Shown: piece by piece, positions 26,745-38,161 of the stretch
Layout of the letters: each line of letters starts with the position of its first letter
How positions within the stretch are numbered: position 1 is the stretch's first letter
From: an uncultured Pseudomonadota bacterium
GTDB lineage: Bacteria > Pseudomonadota > Gammaproteobacteria > Burkholderiales > SG8-39
Assembly (NCBI GenBank): GCA_903829815.1
Contig: CAIKRR010000029.1
Span: forward strand, 158,931 to 222,930
Length of the DNA stretch: 64,000 nt
Direction: 5' to 3'
The notes under the pieces: generated by a model
What the model was told of the DNA's origin: nothing
Database searches by the model: none
What the model saw: only the letters and a program-made list of their open reading frames with translations
Translations under genes and position numbers: made by a program

Positions 26745-27648
26745 CGCCCACCCCAGCGTGGCAGTACCAGGCTGCGGTCTCCAGCGTGTGGAAGTGGATC
26801 GCGACCGTGTCCTCGATCGCCCGCGCGTAACCGCCGGCCATCACGACGGCAACCGGCAGTCTCTTCGCAGCGCACGCATCGAACACCAGGCGGTCGCGCG
26901 CGAGCAAGCCCTGCAGACTCAGCGAAAGACGTCCCAACCGGTCACCCTCGTAGGCATCGGCACCGGCCACGTAGAGCACCAACTCTGCGTCGGCTTCGCG
27001 CAAGGCGCATGTCAGGCCATCGGCCAGCGCCCCCAGGTACTGGGCATCTCCCGTGCCATCAGCCAACCCGATATCGAGAGAACTGCGCGCCTTGCGAAAC
27101 GGGTAGTTGCGCTCGCCATGGATCGAGAAGGTGTAGACACTCGGATCATCGGCAAAGATGCTGGCCGTGCCATTGCCCTGATGGACATCGCAGTCGATGA
27201 CGAGCACGCGCTCGACCTTGCCCTCGGCCTGCATGGCTCGCGCCGCGATTGCCACATCGTTGAAGACGCAGAAACCCTCGCCATGGTCGGCGAAGGCATG
27301 GTGCGTCCCCCCTGCCAGGTTCGCTGCCGTTCCCTCTACCAACGCAACCCGCGCGGCTGCCACAGTAGCGCCGCTCGAACGCAACGAACGCACCACCATT
27401 TCTTCAGACCACGGGAATCCGATCAACCGCTCTTCGGCTTCGGTCAGGCGGCCGGCACACACGCGTTCGAACCAATCGGCCGAATGAACGCGAAGAATCT
27501 CGGTCTCGGTCGCAGCCGGCGGCACGTGCGCGCGTACCGCCAGGTCGCTGGCAAGTACGCGTTCGCGCAGCAGCGCGTACTTGGACATCGGAAAGCGGTG
27601 CCCGGGCGGCAGCGGCAGCACGAAGTGATCCGAGTAGAAGATCTGCAT
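26737..27648 (-). CDS. Histone deacetylase-family (acetoin utilisation/AcuC-like) hydrolase
   Basis: 303 residues with the zinc amidohydrolase fold shared by class II histone deacetylases, AcuC and acetylpolyamine hydrolases. Active-site pieces are visible: HHAFADHGEGFCVFNDVA, the zinc ligands in VIDCDVHQGNGT, and the third ligand in VAGADAYEGD. It should remove acyl groups from protein lysines or small amides. The ATG at 27648 gives MQIFYSDHFVLPLPPGHRFP; a TTG at 27687 could add 13 residues. It begins 43 bases after the htpG stop, so it is probably read from the htpG promoter. Confidence 0.88.
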   Translation of the reverse strand: MQIFYSDHFVLPLPPGHRFPMSKYALLRERVLASDLAVRAHVPPAATETEILRVHSADWFERVCAGRLTEAEERLIGFPWSEEMVVRSLRSSGATVAAARVALVEGTAANLAGGTHHAFADHGEGFCVFNDVAIAARAMQAEGKVERVLVIDCDVHQGNGTASIFADDPSVYTFSIHGERNYPFRKARSSLDIGLADGTGDAQYLGALADGLTCALREADAELVLYVAGADAYEGDRLGRLSLSLQGLLARDRLVFDACAAKRLPVAVVMAGGYARAIEDTVAIHFHTLETAAWYCHAGVGAG

Positions 27649-27691
27649 CGCGCTGCCGCCCTGCCCGTCTGACCGTTCAACCACCAACCGC

Positions 27692-29602
<1,911 letters not shown>

Positions 29603-29650
29603 GTCACTCCTGGTACTCGTTGCGTCAGACAGGTTATTGCGTCGCCGCGG

Positions 29651-29678
29651 AGGTTGGGCCGTCAGCGCGATTTTCAAG
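29651..29678 (-). promoter_or_regulatory. Candidate sigma-32 (RpoH) promoter of htpG
   Basis: Read on the minus strand: CTTGAAAA (29678-29671) then 12 bases then CCCAACCT (29658-29651), about 45 bases upstream of the htpG start. The consensus is CTTGAAA, 11-15 bases, CCCCATNT, so -35 is perfect and -10 has two differences. htpG is a known sigma-32 gene in proteobacteria. Confidence 0.55.
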
Positions 29679-29888
29679 AGCATGGCCCCGGCATTTTGCG
29701 CCGCAGCGTCATTGTGTGACACAGAGACTGACGCGGCGAGTGCAAATCGTTATGCTCCCCGGCTCATCCAGCCTGGTTGCCCCATCATGTCGCGAGCGCA
29801 CTCCGCACGACCCACCCCCCAGAGCAGCCGGTCCAGGCTCGCGCCCGAACAGGACCGCGTCCTGCTCAGGCCCTGGCATCGTTGCGAC

Positions 29889-32690
29889 ATGAGCAGATTG
29901 CTGCCGATGGCAGCGGGCATCCTGCTGGCCCTGGGCCTCACGCAGCCTGGCAGGGCCGACGCGGCTGCGGCTGCGCGCAAGCCATTCAGCAAGCCTGCAG
30001 CGGGCGCACTCCCGGCAGGGGTGACCGCCGGGCCCCAGGTCGAAGGCATCTCCGAGTATCGACTCGCCAATGGTCTGCAGATCCTGCTGCTGCCCGATGC
30101 GTCTTCCGAAACGGTGACGGTCAACATGACCTACCTGGTGGGCTCACGCAACGAAGGCTACGGTGAATCGGGCATGGCGCATCTGCTCGAGCACATGGTC
30201 TTCAAGGGCACCCCTACGCGCGGCGATATCAAGGCTGAGCTGACCAGCCGTGGTGCCCGTTTCAATGGCACCACGTCGCTGGATCGAACCAACTATTTCG
30301 AGACCCTGCCTGCCAGTGACGCCAACCTCGACTGGGCGCTGGCGATGGAATCCGACCGGATGGTGAACTCGAGGGTTGCTCGAGCTGACCTCGAAAGCGA
30401 AATGACGGTCGTTCGCAACGAGTTCGAGTCCGGTGAGAACAGCCCGTCGAGGATTCTCTTCGAGCGAATGGCCGCCAGCGCCTACAGCTGGCATGCCTAT
30501 GGCCGCTCGGTCATCGGTGCTCGCTCCGACATCGAAAACGTACCGATCGAGCGGCTGCAGGCTTTCTACCGGCTCTATTACCAGCCCGACAACGCAGTTC
30601 TGGTCATCGCGGGGCGGATCGACCCCGCCAGGACGCTTGCACTGGCCGCACGGCACTTCGCGCCAATCCGCAAACCTGCTCGCCTGCTGCCGCGGACCTA
30701 CACGGTGGAGCCCACCCAGGACGGCGAGCGGAGCGTGACGCTGCGTCGTACGGGCGACGTCCAGATCGTGGCCGCGATGTTTCATATCCTGCCCGGCTCG
30801 CATCCCGATTATGCCGCCGCCGAGTTGCTGGTATCGATACTGTCGTCGCAGCCCAGCGGTCGATTGCATCGGCGTCTGGTGCAAACCGGGCTTGCTGCAC
30901 GCGTCTTTGGCATCGAACGTCAGCAACGCGAAGCCGGCACTGCCTACTTTGGGGCAACCGTCGGGCTGGACGGCGCCATCGTACCCGCCCGTGAAGCGCT
31001 CCTCGATGTACTGGATGGCATAGCCCGTGACCCGATAACGCCCGAAGAACTGGAACGTGCACGCACGACGCTGTTGGCCGACCATGATGGGCTCACCCGC
31101 GACTCGCGTGCGACGGCGATCGCCCTCTCGGAGTACGCAGCACTGGGCGACTGGCGTCTCCTCTTCTGGTACCGCGATCGCATACGCGCGATGCAGCTGG
31201 AAGACGTACAGCAGGCTGCCCTCACCTACCTGAAGGCCGACAACCGGACGATCGGGCAGTTTGTCCCCACCGCCACTCCCGATCGCTCGCTGATTCCTGC
31301 GGTACCCGATGTGAAGGCGCTTCTGTCGGGCTACACCGGTGGTGCCGCCGTATCAGCAGGGGAAGCGTTCGAGGCAACGCCAGCCAACATCGAGCGGCGC
31401 ACGCGTCAGGTCAAAGCCCGCAACGAAATCCGCCTTGCCCTGCTGCCGCGCAAGACACGCGGTGAGCGTGTCGCGGCACGCATCGATCTGAACCTGGGTG
31501 ACGAACCAAGCCGTAGCGGTCGTGGCGTTGCCTGCGAGGCTGCCAGTGGCATGCTGATGCGAGGCAGCCTGCGGCACACCCGCGGGCAGATCGAAGACCG
31601 TCTCGACCAGTTGCGCACCCGTCTCTCGGTCGACATGGGAGGCGCTACGATCGAGACGACGCGCGAACACCTCGCCGAGGTGATGACACTGGCCGCCGAG
31701 ATTCTGCGCGAGCCGGCGTTTCCGGCAGAGGAGTTCGAGCAACTGCAACGCTCGACTCTCGCCTCGATCGCCAGCAACCGCAGCGATCCGATGGCCCGCG
31801 CCAGTACCGAACTGAACCGCCACATCAACCCCTACCCGCCCGAGCACCCGCGTTATACCCGATCGGCCGAGGAAGACGAACGGGCCTGGAAGAGCCTCAC
31901 GCTCGATCAGGTCAGGCGTTGCCACGCGGATCTGGCAGGCGCCTCGAACGCCATCGTCTCGGTCGTGGGCGACTTCGACGCCGGCGCGCTCGAGCAACAA
32001 GTGCTCACGCTGCTCGGCGACTGGCGCTCGCCGGTGAGTTACCAGCGCGTGCCCGAACGCAGCACCCCGGTCAGCGCCATCAGTCGCGAGATCATGACTC
32101 CCGACAAGGCGAACGCCACCTGGCGTGCCGGCCTGACACTACCACTGCGCGACGACGCCCCCGACTACCCTGCTCTGGCACTGGCCAACTACCTGCTCGG
32201 TGGCCACGCAGGCGCCCGCCTGTGGACTCGCGTTCGGGAAAAGGAAGGGCTCTCCTATTCGGTAGGCAGTTCACTCACGGCCAGCCCGCATGATCTGTAC
32301 ACCCGCTTCCAGTTGAGCGCCATCCATGCCCCGCAGAATCGCGATCGGGTCGAGGCCGCGATCCTCGGGGAACTGCGCCGGGCGTTGAGCGAAGGGTTCA
32401 GCCCGAGCGAAGTCGCGCGGGGCAGCGCCTCGGCCATCGAGGCACGCCGACTGAGCCGTACCCAGGATGCGAGCGTCGCCAACCGCTGGATCACGCTGCT
32501 CGATGCCGATCGCACCTGGCAGTGGGATGAGGCCTTCGACCGTCGCCTGGCAGCGCTGACGGCCGATCAGGTCAATGCCGTCCTGCGCAGATACATCGAC
32601 CCGGCAGCGCTAAGCATCATCACAGCCGGCGACTTCCGCAACCCGGCCGCCGTGGCCCCTAATCGATCGCCAGATAGCGCACCGCGATGA
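29889..32690 (+). CDS. M16-family zinc protease, double-domain, exported
   Basis: 933 residues. A signal peptide (MSRLLPMAAGILLALGLTQP to about Ala25) leads to a pitrilysin-type protease. The inverted zinc motif HLLEH is at His98, Glu101, His102, with a distal acidic ligand expected about 75 residues on (ESEMTVVRNEFESGEN). The second M16 half (about 500-920) lacks the motif and is structural, with YLLGGHAGARLWTRVREKEGLSYS split across its core. Long members of this type are periplasmic. A start at 29787 would add 34 residues but the signal peptide fits 29889. The 3' end overlaps greB by 32 bases. Confidence 0.9.
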   Translation: MSRLLPMAAGILLALGLTQPGRADAAAAARKPFSKPAAGALPAGVTAGPQVEGISEYRLANGLQILLLPDASSETVTVNMTYLVGSRNEGYGESGMAHLLEHMVFKGTPTRGDIKAELTSRGARFNGTTSLDRTNYFETLPASDANLDWALAMESDRMVNSRVARADLESEMTVVRNEFESGENSPSRILFERMAASAYSWHAYGRSVIGARSDIENVPIERLQAFYRLYYQPDNAVLVIAGRIDPARTLALAARHFAPIRKPARLLPRTYTVEPTQDGERSVTLRRTGDVQIVAAMFHILPGSHPDYAAAELLVSILSSQPSGRLHRRLVQTGLAARVFGIERQQREAGTAYFGATVGLDGAIVPAREALLDVLDGIARDPITPEELERARTTLLADHDGLTRDSRATAIALSEYAALGDWRLLFWYRDRIRAMQLEDVQQAALTYLKADNRTIGQFVPTATPDRSLIPAVPDVKALLSGYTGGAAVSAGEAFEATPANIERRTRQVKARNEIRLALLPRKTRGERVAARIDLNLGDEPSRSGRGVACEAASGMLMRGSLRHTRGQIEDRLDQLRTRLSVDMGGATIETTREHLAEVMTLAAEILREPAFPAEEFEQLQRSTLASIASNRSDPMARASTELNRHINPYPPEHPRYTRSAEEDERAWKSLTLDQVRRCHADLAGASNAIVSVVGDFDAGALEQQVLTLLGDWRSPVSYQRVPERSTPVSAISREIMTPDKANATWRAGLTLPLRDDAPDYPALALANYLLGGHAGARLWTRVREKEGLSYSVGSSLTASPHDLYTRFQLSAIHAPQNRDRVEAAILGELRRALSEGFSPSEVARGSASAIEARRLSRTQDASVANRWITLLDADRTWQWDEAFDRRLAALTADQVNAVLRRYIDPAALSIITAGDFRNPAAVAPNRSPDSAPR

Positions 32691-33147
32691 CATCGAGCAG
32701 TTGCAGACCCCGGGGGGTCTGCAACTGCACGGTATCGCCCTCGCGCGCCTTGAGCAGTGCCCGCGCGATGGGCGACACCCATGAAACACGGCCGCGCACG
32801 GTGTCGACCTCATCGGTACCGACGATGGTCACCGTCTGCTCAACACCCGCCGGGTCGAGAAAGCTGACCGTTGCACCGAAGAACGCCTGATCTGTCGTGC
32901 GATCACGCGGATCGACCACTTCGACGATCTCGAGACGCTTGATCAGGTAACGGATACGGCGGTCGATCTCGCGCAGACGTCGCTTGCCATAGAGGTAGTC
33001 GCCATTCTCGGACCGGTCGCCGTTCGAGGCCGCCCAGGACACGATGCGCGTAACCTCGGGACGCTCGACCTCCACCAGCTGTTTCAACTCGGACTTCATC
33101 CGAATGAAGCCAGCCGGCGAGATGTAGTTGGGCGCGGAGGCTGACAT
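32659..33147 (-). CDS. greB: Transcription elongation factor GreB
   Basis: 162 residues, the usual GreB length. The N-terminal coiled coil (YISPAGFIRMKSELKQLV, RSENGDYLYGKRRLREIDRR) carries the acidic tip residues Asp and Glu in GDRSENGDY that stimulate RNA cleavage in paused polymerase; the C-terminal FKBP-like domain has VSWVSPIARALLKAREGD. It is the last gene of the minus-strand block, 5 bases after the MFS transporter stop, and converges with the M16 protease gene. Confidence 0.95.
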   Translation of the reverse strand: MSASAPNYISPAGFIRMKSELKQLVEVERPEVTRIVSWAASNGDRSENGDYLYGKRRLREIDRRIRYLIKRLEIVEVVDPRDRTTDQAFFGATVSFLDPAGVEQTVTIVGTDEVDTVRGRVSWVSPIARALLKAREGDTVQLQTPRGLQLLDVIAVRYLAID

Positions 33148-33152
33148 GGCGC

Positions 33153-34436
33153 TCAGGCGCCCGGCGATCGCTGACGGCGCAGTGCGGACGCGAGAGCTGG
33201 CACAACGGCGGGCAACAGTGCGACAAGTGCACAGACCTGACAGACCACGATGCACGCAAAAGCCACTGAGTAGCCGCTGGCCGAGTAACCACCAGCGGGC
33301 AGCGCATACCGGTCGAGCACCGGGCCGATGGCACTCTGGGCAACAAAGGCTGCGACAAAGGTGCTCATGTTGAGCGAGGAATTGACGCGCCCGGTGAGCG
33401 TCGTCGGGAACCGCTGCGCGAGCAGCGGGTAGCCCAGGGTGGCGCTGGTGATGGTGAAGATATAGAGCGCCCACAACGCTGTGGCGCCCTGACGAACGCC
33501 GGCAGCGAGCAGGGCAAGTGCAATCGCCGAGACCCCGCAGGCAACAGCATAGGTCACCACCATGCTCACACCGCGCGCAGCCAGCGAGTCGGCCAGTTTG
33601 CCCCAGAGGAGAAAACCGACCGTCAGTGCCACCGTGAGCGCAAACATCACTTCGGCTGACTGTGCGCGATCGAGTCCGAGCACATCGCGCAGCCAGGGCC
33701 CGATCCAGAGCCCCTGCAGCGCAATGGCAGGCCCGAGCGTGGTGAGGGCCACAGCCGATATCCGCCAGAACTCGCGGTCGCGCAGGACTGACCAGAGGCC
33801 CTGCAGCAACTGGCGAACCGACACCTGCGAGCCCGTTTCGGCGGCACGCCGCGGCACGAACACCCAGACCAGCGCCGCTACCGCCAGACAGACCAGGGCA
33901 AGCCCGATGAAAACCCCGCGCCAGTCGGTGAACCGGAGCGCCGCCTCGACCGGCGCGGTGGCCGTCATTGCCCCGATACCTCCCAGGGCCATGAGACAGC
34001 CGTTGAGCGTGGCAAGCCGACTGAGCGGGAACCACAGGGTGAACGACTGCATGGCGGACATCAGGCCGGCAGCCACCCCGAGCCCGATGAGGGCTCGCGC
34101 GATCATCAGTTCGGTGACCGAATGACCCATGGCAAATCCTGACGAGCCGAGCGCCGCCAGCAGGAACATGGCCGCATTGACACGCCGTGGACCAAATCGA
34201 TCCAGGAGCAACCCGACCGGCAACTGGGCTGCAGCGAATACAAAGAGATAGGCGCTGGTGAGCAACCCCAGAGCGCTCGCCTGCAAGCCCAGGTCAGCAA
34301 CGAGTTCCCGAAAGATCGTCGCATTGATGTTGCGAAACAGATACGACAGGAAATAACCCAGTGCGAACGGCACGAAAACCCGCAGCAATGGCGTTGCTGT
34401 CGAAGTCTCCCTCGCCGGGTGAAGGCCGACGCTCAC
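33153..34436 (-). CDS. MFS transporter
   Basis: 427 residues, twelve transmembrane helices expected. The signature between helices 2 and 3 reads LLLDRFGPRRVN, and a second GKLADSLAARG lies between helices 8 and 9. The group (LSYLFRNINATIFRELVADLGL early on) resembles the NNP/OFA-like and phthalate-type MFS proteins annotated only as MFS. Substrate unknown. GTG at 34436 overlaps the nudF TGA (GTGA); an alternative GTG at 34469 would add 11 residues. greB follows after 5 bases. Confidence 0.85.
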   Translation of the reverse strand: MSVGLHPARETSTATPLLRVFVPFALGYFLSYLFRNINATIFRELVADLGLQASALGLLTSAYLFVFAAAQLPVGLLLDRFGPRRVNAAMFLLAALGSSGFAMGHSVTELMIARALIGLGVAAGLMSAMQSFTLWFPLSRLATLNGCLMALGGIGAMTATAPVEAALRFTDWRGVFIGLALVCLAVAALVWVFVPRRAAETGSQVSVRQLLQGLWSVLRDREFWRISAVALTTLGPAIALQGLWIGPWLRDVLGLDRAQSAEVMFALTVALTVGFLLWGKLADSLAARGVSMVVTYAVACGVSAIALALLAAGVRQGATALWALYIFTITSATLGYPLLAQRFPTTLTGRVNSSLNMSTFVAAFVAQSAIGPVLDRYALPAGGYSASGYSVAFACIVVCQVCALVALLPAVVPALASALRRQRSPGA

Positions 34437-35011
34437 CGAGCCCGCGTCATACCCATGCGCTCCAGCCACAAAAGACCGACCACCGTCTTCATATCGGTAA
34501 TCAGCCCGCGTTCGAGCAGTTGGAGAGCCTGGGCAGGCGGCATCGTGAAGACGTCGAGGAACTCGCCCTCATCGAGCGAACGCTCGCCGCTCGAGATCAC
34601 ATCCTCGGCCAGAAACACCTCGATGTGTTCATTGGAATAGGAAATCACCGGATGGAGCGTAACCAGAAAACGCCATCGCCCACCCTGATAGCCTGTCTCC
34701 TCGAGCAGTTCGCGTTGGCCGGTTGCCAGAGGGTCTTCCCCTCCATCGATCTTGCCAGCCGGGAACTCGAGAAAGTCCCGTTCCAGCGGATAGCGATACT
34801 GCCGTTCGAGGACGATGTCGCCGTTGGGCAAGACCGGAATCACCATCACTGCGCCGGGGTGCACCACCCATTCACGACCCGCTTCTGCACCGTCGGGCAA
34901 CCGCACCCGATCTTCAAGCACATGAAGCAGATTGCCTCGGTAGACCTCGCGACTCGACAGCCGATGCTCGGCCAGATCGCTGTCGGTACCACGCGGCAGG
35001 TGGTCGGTCAT
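34433..35011 (-). CDS. nudF: ADP-ribose pyrophosphatase, Nudix type
   Basis: 192 residues. The Nudix box G-x5-E-x7-REUxEExG is complete: GKIDGGEDPLATGQRELLEETGY. Preceding VVHPGAVMVIPVL and RQYRYP, and later EVFLAED, are typical of NudF-type ADP-ribose/ADP-sugar pyrophosphatases. It begins 5 bases after nuoN and ends overlapping the MFS start, so it rides on the complex I transcript. The link to NAD metabolism, ADP-ribose being a breakdown product of NAD, is suggestive. Confidence 0.9.
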   Translation of the reverse strand: MTDHLPRGTDSDLAEHRLSSREVYRGNLLHVLEDRVRLPDGAEAGREWVVHPGAVMVIPVLPNGDIVLERQYRYPLERDFLEFPAGKIDGGEDPLATGQRELLEETGYQGGRWRFLVTLHPVISYSNEHIEVFLAEDVISSGERSLDEGEFLDVFTMPPAQALQLLERGLITDMKTVVGLLWLERMGMTRAR

Positions 35012-35016
35012 CGTAT

Positions 35017-36498
35017 TCAGACGCCCTTGAGCAAGGCGTCGATGGCCGAGGCACACACGTCCATGAGGAGCGCTGGCGCCACTCCCAGCGCCAGAACCAG
35101 CACGCCGTTCAAGCCGAGCACCAGGCGCATGTCCAGTGGCGCCTCGATCGCGGCAGTGTCGACCGCAGCATCGAAGTACATGATCTTCACGACACGCAGA
35201 TAGTAGAACGCTCCCACCACCGACATCAACATCGCGAAGACAGCGGTCCACAGGTGTCCCACCTGCACGAGCGACTGCAACACGGCCAGCTTGGAGTGGA
35301 ATCCGACGGTGGGCGGTATGCCCGCAAGCGCGAACATCATCAGCAGCATGACAAAGGCATGCCAGGGATGACGCTGATTGAGCCCACGGTAATCGTCGAG
35401 CATCTCGGCTTCGAACCCGCGGCGCGACAGCAGAAGCATCACACCAAAGGCTCCGAGACTGAGCAGGACATAAGCGATGGTGTAGAACATGGCCGCCGAA
35501 TAAGCATCGCGCGCGCAGCAAGCACCCGCACCGCTGCCGCCCGCCAGCAGCGCCAGCAACACGAAACCCATCTGCGCAATGGTGGAGTAAGCCAGCATCC
35601 GCTTCAGATTGGTCTGCGCGATCGCGGCAAGATTGCCCACGGCAAGCGAGGCCCAGGCCATGAGCAGAAGCATCTGCTGCCAATGCTCGGCCAGCGCTGG
35701 GAGCGCCCCCACCAGCAGACGAATTGCCATCGCGAAGGCCGCGATCTTGGGTGCCGAGCCGATAAGGAGTGTCATCGCATTGGGCGCACCCTGGTAGACA
35801 TCGGGCACCCACATGTGAAACGGCACCACGCCCATCTTGAACGACAGGCCGGCGACCACGAACACCAGACCGAACACCAGCACCGTCCGATCGATCTTCC
35901 CGCTCGCGATGGCACTGGCCACCTGATCGATCTGCAAAGAACCCGTGGCCCCGTAGAGCATCGACATGCCATAGAGCAGGAGACCCGATGCGAGGGCACC
36001 AAGCACGAAGTACTTCATGGCGGCCTCGGTCGCACGCGCCGAATCCCGATGAATGGCAACCAGGGCATAGAGGCAGAGCGACATCAGCTCCAGACCCAGA
36101 TAGATGGTGAGAAAGCTGTTGGCGGAAATCTGTACCAGCATTCCCAGCAGGGCGAACAACATCAGCACGAAGTACTCGCCTCGATCGAGGCCGCGCTGGC
36201 GCAGATAGGACCGCGAATACACCAGGCAGACCGCCATCGCCACGCAGGCAAACACCTTGAGGCTGACCGACAGCGCGTCACCGATGAAGAGCCCGGAAAA
36301 AGCAATCGGGACACTCCCTGCCGGGGGATTGTGCGAGAGCGCCGAGAAAGCCGTCAGCACCACGGTCGCCAGCGACAGGGCATAGGTCAGACGCGGGCTG
36401 CGAGCCCCAGCGAACAGGTCGACAAGCAGGACCAGACACGCGGCACAGAGCAGAAAAATCTCGGCTGAGGCAGCACCGAAGTCGGCAGGATTCATCAT
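35017..36498 (-). CDS. nuoN: NADH-quinone oxidoreductase subunit N
   Basis: 493 residues, one of the three antiporter-like proton-pumping membrane subunits. Conserved features are SLCLYALVA, the Lys in GLSFKMGVVPFHMWVPDVYQGAP, the region LKRMLAYSTIAQMGF, and GIPPTVGFHSKLAVL. The MM start at 36498 lies 4 bases after nuoM. About fourteen hydrophobic helices are visible. Confidence 0.97.
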   Translation of the reverse strand: MMNPADFGAASAEIFLLCAACLVLLVDLFAGARSPRLTYALSLATVVLTAFSALSHNPPAGSVPIAFSGLFIGDALSVSLKVFACVAMAVCLVYSRSYLRQRGLDRGEYFVLMLFALLGMLVQISANSFLTIYLGLELMSLCLYALVAIHRDSARATEAAMKYFVLGALASGLLLYGMSMLYGATGSLQIDQVASAIASGKIDRTVLVFGLVFVVAGLSFKMGVVPFHMWVPDVYQGAPNAMTLLIGSAPKIAAFAMAIRLLVGALPALAEHWQQMLLLMAWASLAVGNLAAIAQTNLKRMLAYSTIAQMGFVLLALLAGGSGAGACCARDAYSAAMFYTIAYVLLSLGAFGVMLLLSRRGFEAEMLDDYRGLNQRHPWHAFVMLLMMFALAGIPPTVGFHSKLAVLQSLVQVGHLWTAVFAMLMSVVGAFYYLRVVKIMYFDAAVDTAAIEAPLDMRLVLGLNGVLVLALGVAPALLMDVCASAIDALLKGV

Positions 36499-36502
36499 CG
36501 GC

Positions 36503-38116
36503 CTAGTATTTGGAATGCGCCATGTGGCGCAGGAGGTCATCGATCGAGACGTGCATGACCTGGGTCATGACTGCCGGGAAGATGCCGGCCGCGAGCACCG
36601 TGAGTGCCAGCAAGCCGAGCACCGCCACTTCGCGCCTGTTGACATCGGCAAGGGCTGCGACCTGCGCATTGCCCACTGCGCCGAAAATCACCCGCTTGAC
36701 CATCCAGAGCGTGTAGGCAGCCCCCCAGATCAGCGTCGTCGCCGCCAGCAGACCGATCCAGAAGTTGTACTTGATGGCGGCCACGATCACCATGAACTCG
36801 CCAACGAAACCGCTGGTTCCCGGCAGACCACAGTTGGCCATGGCGAACAGCACCATGAAGGCGGCAAATACCGGCATGCGGTTGGCCACGCCACCATAGT
36901 CGGCGATCGCGCGGGTGTGCATGCGATCGTAGAGCACCCCGATCGAGATGAACATGGCAGCCGAGACGAAGCCGTGCGAGATCATCTGCACGAGCGCGCC
37001 TTCGATGCCAGCCGCGCTGAAGACGAAGAAGCCAAGGGTCACGAAGCCCATGTGCGAGATCGACGAATAGGCCACCAGTTTCTTCATGTCGGTCTGCGCC
37101 ATCGCCACCAGACCGATATAGACGACGGCTACCAGCGACAACGTCAGCATGAACGGGGCAAACGCCTGGCTGGCATCGGGCAGTATAGGCAAGGCAAACC
37201 GGATGAAACCGTAGGCACCGAGCTTCAACATGATGGCCGCCAGCACGGCGGAGCCTCCCGTTGGGGCCTCGACGTGGGCATCGGGCAACCAGGTATGGAC
37301 TGGCCACATCGGCACCTTGACCGAGAAGGCTGCAAAAAAAGCGAGAAAGAGCAGTTTCTGCGCCTCGAGCGATATCGGCAGCGTGTGGAAATCGGTGATC
37401 GAAAAGCTGCCGCCACTCGCGTTGTAGAGCCAGACCAGCGCCACCAGCAGCAGCAGCGAGCCGAGCAAGGTATAGAGAAAGAACTTGAAGGCGGCGTAAA
37501 CCCGGTTCGGGCCACCCCATATCCCGATCACGATGTACATCGGGATCAGCGTGGCCTCGAAAAAAACGTAGAAGAGAATCGCATCGAGCGAAGAAAAAAC
37601 GCCATTCATCAGGCCCGACATGATGAGGAAGGCGGCCATGTATTGCGATACCCGGGTGGTGATGACCTCCCAGCCGGCAATGACCACGAGGATGGTCACG
37701 AAGCTGTTCAGCAGCACAAAGATGAGCGAGATGCCGTCCACACCCAGGGCGTACTGGATATGGAATCGCTCGACCCAGGGATGCAGTTCGGTGAACTGCA
37801 TGCCATGCGCGCTGGTGTCGAAACCGGCATAGAGCGGCACTGAAATCAAGAAACCCAGGATGGCCGCAGCGAGCGCAAGCTTGCGTGCCAGCGGTGCCCG
37901 ACTGTCCTCACCCGCGACGGCCAGTACCAGCACCCCGCCTGCAATCGGCACCCATATGGACAGCGACAACCAAGGTGCAGCCGAGACCGGGCTCGCCACG
38001 CCGACCACCCAGGCAGCGAGCACCACGCCCACGGCAATCAGCCACCAGAAGGCGCTGCCAGCCGGCGCTGCCGGCACATCGGCGGCATGGTGTACATCGG
38101 CATGTGAATGCTGCAC
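36503..38116 (-). CDS. nuoM: NADH-quinone oxidoreductase subunit M
   Basis: 537 residues if read from GTG at 38116. Typical betaproteobacterial NuoM has about 490-500 residues and begins near the WLSLSIWVPI segment. The extra N-terminus here starts His-rich (MQHSHADVHHAADV) and contains a hydrophobic stretch about 22-40. GTG at 37999 (498 residues, MASPVSAAPWL) has a modest GGGTGG site and is the likelier start. Core motifs are present: the Lys/Glu region, HTWLPDAHVEAPTGGSA, KKLVAYSSISHMGF, GLPGTSGFVGEF. It pumps protons in the membrane arm. Confidence 0.95.
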   Translation of the reverse strand: MQHSHADVHHAADVPAAPAGSAFWWLIAVGVVLAAWVVGVASPVSAAPWLSLSIWVPIAGGVLVLAVAGEDSRAPLARKLALAAAILGFLISVPLYAGFDTSAHGMQFTELHPWVERFHIQYALGVDGISLIFVLLNSFVTILVVIAGWEVITTRVSQYMAAFLIMSGLMNGVFSSLDAILFYVFFEATLIPMYIVIGIWGGPNRVYAAFKFFLYTLLGSLLLLVALVWLYNASGGSFSITDFHTLPISLEAQKLLFLAFFAAFSVKVPMWPVHTWLPDAHVEAPTGGSAVLAAIMLKLGAYGFIRFALPILPDASQAFAPFMLTLSLVAVVYIGLVAMAQTDMKKLVAYSSISHMGFVTLGFFVFSAAGIEGALVQMISHGFVSAAMFISIGVLYDRMHTRAIADYGGVANRMPVFAAFMVLFAMANCGLPGTSGFVGEFMVIVAAIKYNFWIGLLAATTLIWGAAYTLWMVKRVIFGAVGNAQVAALADVNRREVAVLGLLALTVLAAGIFPAVMTQVMHVSIDDLLRHMAHSKY

Positions 38117-38161
38117 ATCAATCCCCTGTTGCGTTATGGCGCTGCGGTCCCCGACCGGGAC

